64,000 nucleotides of DNA, taken from NCBI GenBank assembly GCA_020049855.1, contig JAGVLJ010000001.1:145183-209182 (forward strand), given 5' to 3'. The DNA is from Bacteroidia bacterium (lineage in GTDB: Bacteria; Bacteroidota; Bacteroidia; UKL13-3). Below the pieces are notes generated by a model. The model was not told where the DNA came from and searched no databases. It saw nothing but the letters and a program-made list of their open reading frames with translations. The number at the start of each line of letters is the position of its first letter. Positions within the stretch are counted from its first letter, which is position 1. Shown piece after piece: positions 45,404 to 53,360 of this stretch. A program made the translations under genes and the position numbers.

Positions 45404-46394
45404 CGGGCACTTAAGCCGAGCCCGCGAGTTCATTCCCTACCTAAGGCAGTACGGTTCTGTAGATTTACTTGTGAGTGGAACGCAGGCTGACGTTCACTTG
45501 CCTTATTTAATAAAATACAAAAAACACGGTATTAGTTTTACGTTTGGTAAAGCAGGAGGAATTAACGTGGCCGATACCATAAAACAATTAAGACCCTTTA
45601 CCTTTTTCAAAGATATTTATTCGTTTCCGGTTCAAAACTATGACTTGGTTATAAACGATTTTGAACCCGTAACGGCCTGGGCCTGCCGTATCAAACAAAA
45701 AGCTTGTGTGGCTCTTAGTCATCAATCGGCATATCTTAGCAAAAAGGTTCCCAGACCGGAGAAAAAAAATCCATTTGCCGAAGCAATACTGAAACATTAT
45801 GCACCATGCACCTGGGCCATAGGGTTTCATTTCAACTCATTTGATAGTTTTATCCATACCCCTGTTATACGAGCCGACATACGTAAAAAAGAAGTAAGTA
45901 ATCAGGGACATATTACTGTTTATCTTCCAGCACATAGTGATACATTACTTGTTAAAAATCTTATCCGTATTAAAGATGTTAAATGGGAGGTTTTTTCAAA
46001 ACATAGTACAAAAGAGTACAGAGTTCAAAATGTTTTTGTTTCTCCTATAAGTAATATGGGGTTCACCAAAAGCGTGGTCTCGTCAAACGGATTATTAACT
46101 GCGGCTGGTTTTGAAGGCCCTTCCGAAGCCCTGTTTCTTGGTAAAAAAGTATTGTCTATCCCTATGCATGGGCAATACGAACAGCAATGTAACGGGGAAG
46201 CTTTAAAAAAAATAGGAGTAGAGGTAATTGACAAAATTGATCACAACTTTGCCTACAGGCTATTGAACTGGTTAGAAAATAAAAAGACGATAGCCCTCAA
46301 CTATCCTGATGAAACGGGCCAAATTGTAGCTAAACTGATAGAAGAAAAAAAGTTTTTTGAACCAAAAAAAGAAACCCCTTCTGTGGTTAATTAG
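45369..46394 (+). CDS. GT-B fold glycosyltransferase
   Basis: A 341-residue protein beginning MNILFAIQATGNGHLSRA, the GxGH nucleotide-sugar/acceptor motif of MurG/MGDG-type GT-B transferases. The C-terminal half has VYLPAHSD, FVSPISNMGF, SSNGLLTAAGFEGPSEALFLGKKVLSIPM, in which the GG/GFxxxxE sugar-binding loop is visible, and a final helix. It probably transfers a sugar to a lipid or glycan on the cytosolic side. It is translationally coupled to the LpxH-like gene, suggesting a shared envelope-glycolipid pathway. It is convergent with the GT2 fusion gene (eight-base overlap). Confidence 0.83.
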   Translation: MNILFAIQATGNGHLSRAREFIPYLRQYGSVDLLVSGTQADVHLPYLIKYKKHGISFTFGKAGGINVADTIKQLRPFTFFKDIYSFPVQNYDLVINDFEPVTAWACRIKQKACVALSHQSAYLSKKVPRPEKKNPFAEAILKHYAPCTWAIGFHFNSFDSFIHTPVIRADIRKKEVSNQGHITVYLPAHSDTLLVKNLIRIKDVKWEVFSKHSTKEYRVQNVFVSPISNMGFTKSVVSSNGLLTAAGFEGPSEALFLGKKVLSIPMHGQYEQQCNGEALKKIGVEVIDKIDHNFAYRLLNWLENKKTIALNYPDETGQIVAKLIEEKKFFEPKKETPSVVN

Positions 46395-48351
46395 CTCTGC
46401 CAAGTTTACACAAACTTTTAATAATGATATTCAGATCCCGTTCTACCGAATATTCTTTAGCATATATAAAGTTGAGTTTTTCCATTGTAATTGCATCAAT
46501 ATTGGGATTTTTTAACTCATCGAGTGGGGTGAGAATGCCCGATTTTATTTTGGGCAATTTAGGCTCTCCGCTTACATGTGCGTAACCCACCCAGGTGTTC
46601 TTCCCAACCAACACATGCAACAGATTTTGTAAATAATGAATTGGATTATTAATAAGTAGAAGTACCGGAGAAAGGCCTATAAAAAGCAGACTCAACACAA
46701 TATCGAGCGTGCGTTTATTTCTCAACGATTGTTTTTTGCTTAAAGATAAGCTGATATCAATGGAATAAAAATCACCTGGAGTATCTTTTGAGTCGCTTCC
46801 AATAATAAACAAACTCTCCTCAGGAACAATTTTAAAATGCACCTCCTGCTGCCTGATAGAGGTCATCCATTCTATAATGCGATGGGCGGGTAAGTTTTTG
46901 GAACAAAAAATAATTTCATCAACATGAAATATGCTGATGATTTCATTTAGTTCATTCACATTGCCCAGATAAAAATTGTTGTTAAGCGGTTTTTCTCTAA
47001 TACCGGCAAATCCAACAAATCGGGTACGAGCATTCGAGCGTTCAAGTAGATTCAGTACCCGCTCGGCCTCTTCTCCGTCACCTACTATAATGGTTTTTCG
47101 GGAATGACTTTCTCCAAAATTTAAACTTTTAAACCGGATAAAATGAATCAGTGTTCTGTAAAAGGTAAGTGCAAAAGCAGCCCATCCTGTTCCCAGTAAA
47201 ATAAGCGCTCTGGAATTGCGCATGTTTTCGGGCAAAAAAGCATAAAGAAAAGCAATAACAATTGTGCCCGAAAAAATACCCCTGAGTATTTTTTGAGGGG
47301 TATTTTCCCCACCGTAAACGCCATGCAGGTAGCAGCTAAACAGCCAGATGAGGGCATAGGTCGGCACGTAATAAGTCATGAGCTCGGGGCCATATTCGCC
47401 CCCCAGCACATACCGATGGTTGCGCTCCCAATACTCTTTAATATAATACATTCCTGTTATAATAAGGGAGGCATCGAGCAGCGGCACGGCAAGAGCTTTT
47501 GCCAAACGGGAACACAGTGCAATGGCTGCCCTTAGGTAAATAGCAACATGAATAAGAACACTGAAGGAAGAAGCCAGTGAACGCGAGTAATGTTTGCGTG
47601 CAAAAATGACCATGGCATGGTAAAACACGAACACATAGTTTACACTGGTTTTTTTGGTGCTTTCGCCTTTGTAATGTATAATGGTTGTGTCGGGGAAGTA
47701 ATAGTTTTTATATCCGGCTTTGGTAATGCGGTACGACAGGTCTATGTCTTCTCCATACATAAAAAATGTTTCATCAAGGAGACCGACATCATCTATCGTT
47801 TTTTTGCGCAACATCATAAATGCCCCCGCCAGCACATCTACCGCGTGGGTTTCGTTTTCGCTAAGATAACCCAAATGGTAGCGTCCGAATTTGTGTGAAC
47901 GGGGAAATAGTTTTGATAAGCCGAATATTTTATAAAAGGCTACTTTGGGGGTTGGCAATCCTCGTTTTGATTCAGGCAAAAAATTTCCCTTCCCGTCAAT
48001 CATTTTTACGCCCACGGCACCCGCATCGGGTGTTTGGTTCATAAAATCTATTACCTTTTTAAATGTATCTTCTTCTACCACGGTATCGGGGTTAAGCAGC
48101 AACACATATTGGCCGCCCGACTGCAGAATGGCCTGATTGTTTGCTTTTGAAAAACCGAGGTTTTCTCTGTTGGCTATTAGTTTTACTTCGGGGAACTTTT
48201 GTTGTACCATTTCCACCGATCCATCCACCGAGTGGTTATCAACCACCCATACTTCCGTATCTATTCCCGCACATGCTTTTCGTACCGAGTGAAGAGCCTG
48301 CTCCAGAAAATGTTTTACATTATAGTTAACAATAATTACGGAAAGTGTCAT
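46387..48351 (-). CDS. GT2 glycosyltransferase fused to a degenerate sugar-transferase-like membrane protein
   Basis: A 654-residue protein. Residues 1-250 form a GT2 glycosyltransferase (LSVIIVNYNVKHFLEQAL, VVDNHSVDGS, LLNPDTVVEED, DETFFMYGEDIDLSYR) of the rhamnosyltransferase type. About 260-410 contain several transmembrane helices, then a Rossmann-like domain (KTIIVGDGEEAERVLNLL) as in the middle of WcaJ/WbaP sugar transferases. The C-terminal part begins NKRTLDIVLSLLFIGLSPVLLL like PF02397, but the following catalytic core (KFRSM, and the acidic/PxG motifs) is shortened and mostly absent (WVGYAHVSGEPKLPKIKSG). ATG 48351 fits the family start and follows a -7 box. It probably makes a lipid-linked glycan intermediate. 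Confidence 0.82.
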   Translation of the reverse strand: MTLSVIIVNYNVKHFLEQALHSVRKACAGIDTEVWVVDNHSVDGSVEMVQQKFPEVKLIANRENLGFSKANNQAILQSGGQYVLLLNPDTVVEEDTFKKVIDFMNQTPDAGAVGVKMIDGKGNFLPESKRGLPTPKVAFYKIFGLSKLFPRSHKFGRYHLGYLSENETHAVDVLAGAFMMLRKKTIDDVGLLDETFFMYGEDIDLSYRITKAGYKNYYFPDTTIIHYKGESTKKTSVNYVFVFYHAMVIFARKHYSRSLASSFSVLIHVAIYLRAAIALCSRLAKALAVPLLDASLIITGMYYIKEYWERNHRYVLGGEYGPELMTYYVPTYALIWLFSCYLHGVYGGENTPQKILRGIFSGTIVIAFLYAFLPENMRNSRALILLGTGWAAFALTFYRTLIHFIRFKSLNFGESHSRKTIIVGDGEEAERVLNLLERSNARTRFVGFAGIREKPLNNNFYLGNVNELNEIISIFHVDEIIFCSKNLPAHRIIEWMTSIRQQEVHFKIVPEESLFIIGSDSKDTPGDFYSIDISLSLSKKQSLRNKRTLDIVLSLLFIGLSPVLLLINNPIHYLQNLLHVLVGKNTWVGYAHVSGEPKLPKIKSGILTPLDELKNPNIDAITMEKLNFIYAKEYSVERDLNIIIKSLCKLGRAN

Positions 48352-48363
48352 GGGATGCAAAAA

Positions 48364-48371
48364 CAAAAATA
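48364..48371 (-). promoter_or_regulatory. -7 promoter element for the GT2 fusion gene
   Basis: Reverse-strand TATTTTTG matches TAnnTTTG and ends 12 bases before ATG 48351. It sits between recR and the fusion gene, so the latter need not depend on the recR transcript. Confidence 0.4.
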
Positions 48372-48392
48372 CAATAAAAAAAATGAGCTTTG

Positions 48393-48998
48393 TTATCCTT
48401 TGTAGGGTATCCGGTTTTGGATGGAACGTCCTAGTGTTACCTCATCGGCATATTCAAGTTCTCCGCCCACCGAAATGCCGCGCGAAATGGTGGTAATATG
48501 TACCGGTAAATCGCGCAATTTTTTGGAGAGATAAAAAGTTGTGGTATCTCCTTCCATGGTTGCACTAAGAGCTACCAGTACCTCTTTTGTCCCTTCTTCT
48601 TTTACACGGGTTATCAAATGTTCGATATTTAATAACTCGGGGCCTATTCCATCCATAGGCGAAATTAATCCGCCCAACACAAAATAAAGTCCGCTAAACT
48701 GAGAGGTATTTTCAATGGCCATCACATCGCGCAGATCCTCAACTACACAAATAATTTCGTTGTTTCTTCGGGGGTTATTGCAAATGGAGCAAATCTCTTT
48801 ATCAGATACGTTGTGGCAGTGTGAACAAAATTTTATTTCGTTGCGCAATTGCTCCATGGCGTGGGTCATGCGGCTTACCGATGAAATATCTTGTTTTAGC
48901 AGGTAAAGCACCATACGAAGTGCCGATTTTTTACCTACTCCCGGAAAACGGGATAGTTCATTTACAGCCTGTTCAATTAATTGTGAAGGAAAATTCAT
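48393..48998 (-). CDS. recR: Recombination protein RecR
   Basis: Works with RecF/RecO to load RecA at gaps. The 201-residue protein has the helix-hairpin-helix FPGVGKKSALRMVLYLL, the C4 zinc finger (CSHCHN...CSICNN), a TOPRIM domain (ICVVEDLRDVMAIENT, GGLISPMDGIGPELLN) and the C-terminal Walker-like GGELEYADEVTLG. Reverse-strand TATATTTG at 49010-49003 ends four bases before the ATG, so the message may be leaderless. Confidence 0.96.
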   Translation of the reverse strand: MNFPSQLIEQAVNELSRFPGVGKKSALRMVLYLLKQDISSVSRMTHAMEQLRNEIKFCSHCHNVSDKEICSICNNPRRNNEIICVVEDLRDVMAIENTSQFSGLYFVLGGLISPMDGIGPELLNIEHLITRVKEEGTKEVLVALSATMEGDTTTFYLSKKLRDLPVHITTISRGISVGGELEYADEVTLGRSIQNRIPYKG

Positions 48999-49112
48999 TA
49001 TGCAAATATACTTGCACGAACCACAAAAAACCGTTTTTCTAAGGTGGTTTTGTTATGTAGAAATAATTGGTTTGTTTTTTTCTTTATCTTGCGCTTGTTT
49101 GTATTTATACCT

Positions 49113-51197
49113 ATGCCCGGCTGTAGAATTATTTGTGTTTTCCCCGTTTTTCTTTGGTTGATATTCGTGTCGGTCATAGGGTGCAAGAAACCCGCTAAAA
49201 AAGACGATTTGGAGTTACTTAATAAAGTGGCTACCAACGAAACCGTTACTACTCTGGAAGCAATACATGACCAATATGGAGTAGCCGCTGCCGACTATTA
49301 CCTCGATACCGCTTTTCAGGCAAAAGAAAGTAGTTCCCTACTAAATTTTTACCGGTATTATTACCACAAGGCGTATGTGTTAAATCACTTTGTGCACGAT
49401 TACAATGCCGCCCTCACATATATCTCCATTTTGATAGATAAACTGGAGACACAAAAAATTTATGATGCTTTAACGGCCGAGGCTTATTTTGTAAAGGGAG
49501 ATACCTATATCTTGCTTAAAAACTTTCCGCAGGCATATCGCTATTATTCTGTTGGCATAAATCTTTGCCTGATGATGGATAACAAGGTTGCCCGGAGCAG
49601 GCAGTTTGATCGCTTCGGGTTGATATTATACCGACAAAAATATTATAAAGAAGCACGCAAATATTTTTTTGAAGCCTATGCCGAAATTTCAAAAGAAGAC
49701 ACCTCCTTTATTCCTCAGTTGAAAAAACAGGAATTGCTGGATAATATTGCCCTCTGTTACACCAACGAGGGATACCTTGACTCGGCTATTTTGTTTTACG
49801 ACAGTGCTCTGGCAGAAATAAAAAAATTCGGAAACCGCGAAGATCTTGCGTTAAAACCACAACGGGGAGCCGAAGGGGTGGTGCTGGGAAACAAGGCTAA
49901 GGTTTATTTAATGCAGGGAGATGTAGATAAAGCAATTGCCCTGTACAAAAAAAGTATTGAATTAACCCTTAGCAGTATTAAGCTAAGGGAAGATGCCGGC
50001 TATTCATTGGTTCATTTAGCCGATATTTACCTTTCTCAAAAAAATATTCACGAAGCCGATTTGATAATTGATACGCTTGAGGCCATCGTAAAAGATTCGC
50101 AAAACACCGAAATGGATCAGGAGTTCAGAAAGTACCTGCTTCGGTTAAAACGCGAATCGGCCATGCAGAAGAAGGATTGGGAAAATGCCGCAAAAAGTGC
50201 CGATGAGCACCTGAAAATATTAACGGAAGAAGGAAGCGGAAACGAAAAACGCAACTCGGATATCAATGATGTGCTTGCCAGTTTTGAGAAAGAACAGCAA
50301 ATGTTAAATCTGGTAAAGGAAAACAAGTTTAACAAAAATATCAATATCCTTATCGGGGTACTTTTTGTACTCTCGCTTATCATTGTTTTTGTTATTTTTT
50401 ACAGTTGGAGAAGCTCTAGGCAGCGAACTTCCGAACTTGAGTTGCTGAACAAACGCATTGAAGATCAAAAACTGCAACTTGAAAAAAACAATGCAACTTT
50501 ACTCGAATTAAATCAGGAGAAGGATAAAATTTTGAGCATTGCCGCCCATGACTTACGCAACCCCGTATCGGCCGTAAAAAGCATAACTCATCTTATTGAA
50601 GGGGAAGAAGCCGTTAAAAACAGTCAGGAAGTAAAAACATTATTAGCGTTGATGGCGAAAGCAAGTGACAGCGCCATGGAATTAATCAACGAAATTTTAA
50701 TTCTTGCCAAATTAAAATCGGCTGTCGATAATAAGATGGAACGCATTAGCACCAATGAGTTTTTAAAAGTTACAACCGATCTGTTGAAAAACAGGGCTAA
50801 CGAAAAAGAAATAGAACTGGTACTGCTTCCGTCAATGCCCGATGTTGACATTGCCGTTGATGAGGAGCGTTTCAGGCGCGCAGTGAGCAACCTGCTGGTG
50901 AATGCCATAAAGTTTAGTTATAAAGGAGCAAAAATATGGATTGGTGCTTCGGTGCTAGCCGACAGAGTACATATCTATGTTAAAGATCAGGGAATTGGAA
51001 TACCTGAAAAAATAAGGGGACAGGTGTTTGATACCTTTAGTGCGGCCAAACGAGCCGGTACATCAAACGAGCCGGCTTACGGATTAGGGCTTTCGATAGT
51101 AAAACAGATTGTAGGCGAACACAGCGGTTCGGTTTGGTTTGACAGTGAAGAAGGAAAAGGCACTACTTTTTATATTGCCATTCCGGCCTGCATGTAA
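49113..51197 (+). CDS. TPR-containing sensor histidine kinase with lipoprotein-type signal
   Basis: From ATG 49113 the product has 694 residues. It begins with a lipoprotein-like signal (VFLWLIFVSVIGC). About 40-390 hold TPR-type helical repeats (AEAYFVKGDTYILLKNFPQAYRYY, read in parts; LALKPQRGAEG; GDVDKAIALYKKSIEL). A transmembrane helix (about 408-432; INILIGVLFVLSLIIVFVIF) and coiled coil lead to the kinase core: H-box AAHDLRNPVSAVK (His about 479), N-box NLLVNAIKFSYKG, G1 DQGIGIPEK and G2 GLGLSIVKQIVGEHSG. No response regulator is adjacent. The frame opens at GTG 49044, but the ATG gives a proper signal sequence. Similar TPR kinases in this phylum pair with LuxR-type regulators such as that at 1433. 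Confidence 0.88.
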   Translation: MPGCRIICVFPVFLWLIFVSVIGCKKPAKKDDLELLNKVATNETVTTLEAIHDQYGVAAADYYLDTAFQAKESSSLLNFYRYYYHKAYVLNHFVHDYNAALTYISILIDKLETQKIYDALTAEAYFVKGDTYILLKNFPQAYRYYSVGINLCLMMDNKVARSRQFDRFGLILYRQKYYKEARKYFFEAYAEISKEDTSFIPQLKKQELLDNIALCYTNEGYLDSAILFYDSALAEIKKFGNREDLALKPQRGAEGVVLGNKAKVYLMQGDVDKAIALYKKSIELTLSSIKLREDAGYSLVHLADIYLSQKNIHEADLIIDTLEAIVKDSQNTEMDQEFRKYLLRLKRESAMQKKDWENAAKSADEHLKILTEEGSGNEKRNSDINDVLASFEKEQQMLNLVKENKFNKNINILIGVLFVLSLIIVFVIFYSWRSSRQRTSELELLNKRIEDQKLQLEKNNATLLELNQEKDKILSIAAHDLRNPVSAVKSITHLIEGEEAVKNSQEVKTLLALMAKASDSAMELINEILILAKLKSAVDNKMERISTNEFLKVTTDLLKNRANEKEIELVLLPSMPDVDIAVDEERFRRAVSNLLVNAIKFSYKGAKIWIGASVLADRVHIYVKDQGIGIPEKIRGQVFDTFSAAKRAGTSNEPAYGLGLSIVKQIVGEHSGSVWFDSEEGKGTTFYIAIPACM

Positions 51198-52220
51198 TTA
51201 CTGACGGGAAAACCACCGACTGGTGCGAACTTCAATATTTGCTCGTATATCCAGGTAGAACAAGTTGTAATCTCCCACATGGTAGTTTTTAATTTTGCCA
51301 TACCTGCGCACGGTTGCTTCCGGAGCATACACCCATAAGATACCCTGTGCTTGGTTTACCTGTGCCTGCACCGTTCCGGTGTAAGCTTCAGTTAAGTTTT
51401 TATGTACACCACCTTTATGTACAGCAATAGTTGTAAGCATGGTATCGTTTCGCCAGCTTATTGGATTTACGCAGGTTATTTTACCCGGTATCATTCCGGC
51501 AAAATCATCAGTGTATCCGAGCTTGTATGACCTCCAGGTAACATAACAATTTATTTGAGAGGCCGAATCTCCTACCGAAATATGGTTAAAATCGTTTTCC
51601 CGTACCGGCCAGCCAACCAGATAAGCGCAAATTAGTTTTTGCTGCAGCGGGGTGCCATCAAAAAACTCCTGCATCAGTTTAATGGCATGTTTAGTTCCCT
51701 GGCTATGTGCTGCAATAATGATGGGCTTACCGTGATTAAAATGTTTCATATAATATAAAAACGCCACACGCACATCGGAGTACGCAAGGTTCAAGGCACT
51801 GTCCTTTTTCGAATTCTCTTTAAGTATAAAAGTTTTTAAGTGTGCCTGTCGGTAGCGCGGTGCAAATACCCTGCAAACCGAGTTAAATACCGTTGCTTGA
51901 TTTAGGATGGAACCTAAATCGGTTTTAGCATTTAAATCCTCGTCATCTAATGATGCATTCCATGGGGCGAGGTAAAAATTTTTTGTATAACTGGTGGGAT
52001 GAATAAAAAACACATCGGCTGCCGAATCAACGCTGCCGGGGGTTATAAAACCCGGAATGGAATCGGAAAAATCTTTCTTCCATGGGTGTGCCGCCCAATC
52101 GGCAAGGTTGCTGTAATCGGGGGGTCTTAAAAATGAGTTGTGTATTATTGGTTTGCTGGCGAAAGTGGGTGAGGCCGCCCTTAACAAGAAGAAGAAAACA
52201 AATAAACCGTTTTTTTTCAA
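51198..52220 (-). CDS. DUF3089 alpha/beta-hydrolase-like secreted protein
   Basis: A 340-residue protein with a signal peptide (FVFFFLLRAASPTFASK). The core has ADVFFIHPTSY, FAPRYRQAHL, the nucleophile elbow IIAAHSQGTKHA (G-x-S-x-G-like AHSQG with Ser) and the later CAYLVGWPV and GKITCVNPISW motifs of DUF3089 hydrolases. The catalytic His is probably in VHKGGVHKN or YHVGDYNLF, as in relatives. Substrate unknown. The start is TTG 52220, supported by an exact TACCTTTG -7 box on the reverse strand at 52251-52244. The gene is convergent with the kinase; the two stops are adjacent. Confidence 0.86.
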   Translation of the reverse strand: MKKNGLFVFFFLLRAASPTFASKPIIHNSFLRPPDYSNLADWAAHPWKKDFSDSIPGFITPGSVDSAADVFFIHPTSYTKNFYLAPWNASLDDEDLNAKTDLGSILNQATVFNSVCRVFAPRYRQAHLKTFILKENSKKDSALNLAYSDVRVAFLYYMKHFNHGKPIIIAAHSQGTKHAIKLMQEFFDGTPLQQKLICAYLVGWPVRENDFNHISVGDSASQINCYVTWRSYKLGYTDDFAGMIPGKITCVNPISWRNDTMLTTIAVHKGGVHKNLTEAYTGTVQAQVNQAQGILWVYAPEATVRRYGKIKNYHVGDYNLFYLDIRANIEVRTSRWFSRQ

Positions 52221-52243
52221 TTGTATGTAGCCCCAAGTTACCT

Positions 52244-52276
52244 CAAAGGTATTTAATTAAAACCGTTTTTGAGCAA
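52244..52276 (-). promoter_or_regulatory. Promoter of the DUF3089 gene
   Basis: Reverse-strand TTG (52276-52274), a 22-base spacer and TACCTTTG (52251-52244) approximate the Bacteroidota promoter; the spacer is a little long. It lies just downstream of the terminator of the preceding gene. Confidence 0.38.
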
Positions 52277-52277
52277 T

Positions 52278-52308
52278 AAAAAACGGGACGGGGGTATTCC
52301 TCGTCCCG
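52278..52308 (-). terminator. Intrinsic terminator of the coiled-coil gene
   Basis: On the reverse strand CGGGACG (52308-52302) pairs with CGTCCCG (52290-52284), then six T (52283-52278). It ends transcription of the gene at 52334. Confidence 0.85.
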
Positions 52309-52333
52309 CTGCCGTATTTGAATTTCAGTTGTT

Positions 52334-53281
52334 CTATTTCAATATAATAGTTGATTTGGTCATCAGGCTCAAGTCGTCATACAACTCAATGGTGTAATCC
52401 CCTTTTTGTAACTGATCCTGTGTGCGATCCCAATACACACACATATCTATACTTTTATTGTCGTATTGGTATTGTTTTTTCTCGCTGTACACGGTGGCTT
52501 TATCTCGGTAAATAAATGTGTTGCTTACATTTGATGCCATTACTGATTTATCGGGACCCAACACGCGGATATAAATATTTCGGGGGCCTTTGTCAACAAT
52601 CAGGTTTTGCAAAATGGTAAAACATATTCTGAATTTTTGAGCACTTTTTGATTTAGTGGTTACCTTCTCTTTGCTTCCTTTAACCACCACTGCATCTACC
52701 TTAAGATTGGCCGCCATCATTTGCGAACCAAGTTTTACTTTCTCGGCCAGAATACCCTTTTCCTTTGAAGCTGATTCTGCTTTTAAATTCGCGTCTGTAA
52801 GCGAAGACCCCAATTCGGCATTTTTAGTAGCTAACTCCGTGTTTTTAGCTTTCAGCTCCTCCATTTGTGTAATATAGTTGTCGCGCTCCTCTTTCAGTTT
52901 GTTTATTTCGGCTTTGGCTTTGGTGAAACTACCGTTATCTCCACTTCCGCCACGGGCAATTAATTGACGGATATACACAATTTTGGTGCGTAATTCTTCG
53001 TCTTTAACATCTACCAAACTATCCAGTTCACTGTTCTCCTGCTGCAGGGAAAGAAGTTCGGCTTCAAGTCGGTCAACTTCTCCGTTAAGTGAATCTTTTT
53101 CATGTTTTACTAATTCAATAGTGCGTGTGTTTTGCTCCATTTCTTTGTTTTTACTTTGCAGCTTTTGAAAAAGAACAATGTTAGAGGCAAATAACGCCAC
53201 CACCACCAGCGATATAATAATTTTCTTAATCGGGTTTGGTTTGTCTTCTAGAAGATGATCAATTTGTTTATTCGTTGCCAT
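52334..53281 (-). CDS. Single-pass membrane protein with long periplasmic coiled coil
   Basis: A 315-residue protein with a short cytosolic N-terminus, one transmembrane helix (about 20-40; IIISLVVVALFASNIVLF) and a heptad-rich coiled coil (about 42-195; many E/K/L positions such as LVKHEKDSLNGEVDRLEAEL). A C-terminal domain of about 115 residues (FRICFTILQNLIVDKGPRNIY...YTIELYDDLSLMTKSTIIL) looks like a beta-sandwich. I recognise no named family with confidence. A structural or envelope-bridging role is plausible. A TACTTTCG box on the reverse strand (53311-53304) lies 22 bases before the ATG. It has its own terminator. Confidence 0.78.
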   Translation of the reverse strand: MATNKQIDHLLEDKPNPIKKIIISLVVVALFASNIVLFQKLQSKNKEMEQNTRTIELVKHEKDSLNGEVDRLEAELLSLQQENSELDSLVDVKDEELRTKIVYIRQLIARGGSGDNGSFTKAKAEINKLKEERDNYITQMEELKAKNTELATKNAELGSSLTDANLKAESASKEKGILAEKVKLGSQMMAANLKVDAVVVKGSKEKVTTKSKSAQKFRICFTILQNLIVDKGPRNIYIRVLGPDKSVMASNVSNTFIYRDKATVYSEKKQYQYDNKSIDMCVYWDRTQDQLQKGDYTIELYDDLSLMTKSTIILK

Positions 53282-53360
53282 ATAGTAGTATGTAGAATGG
53301 AATCGAAAGTAGCTGATTGAATAGTATTTTCAAAATTTTGTTTAACAAAAAGCAGTCAAA

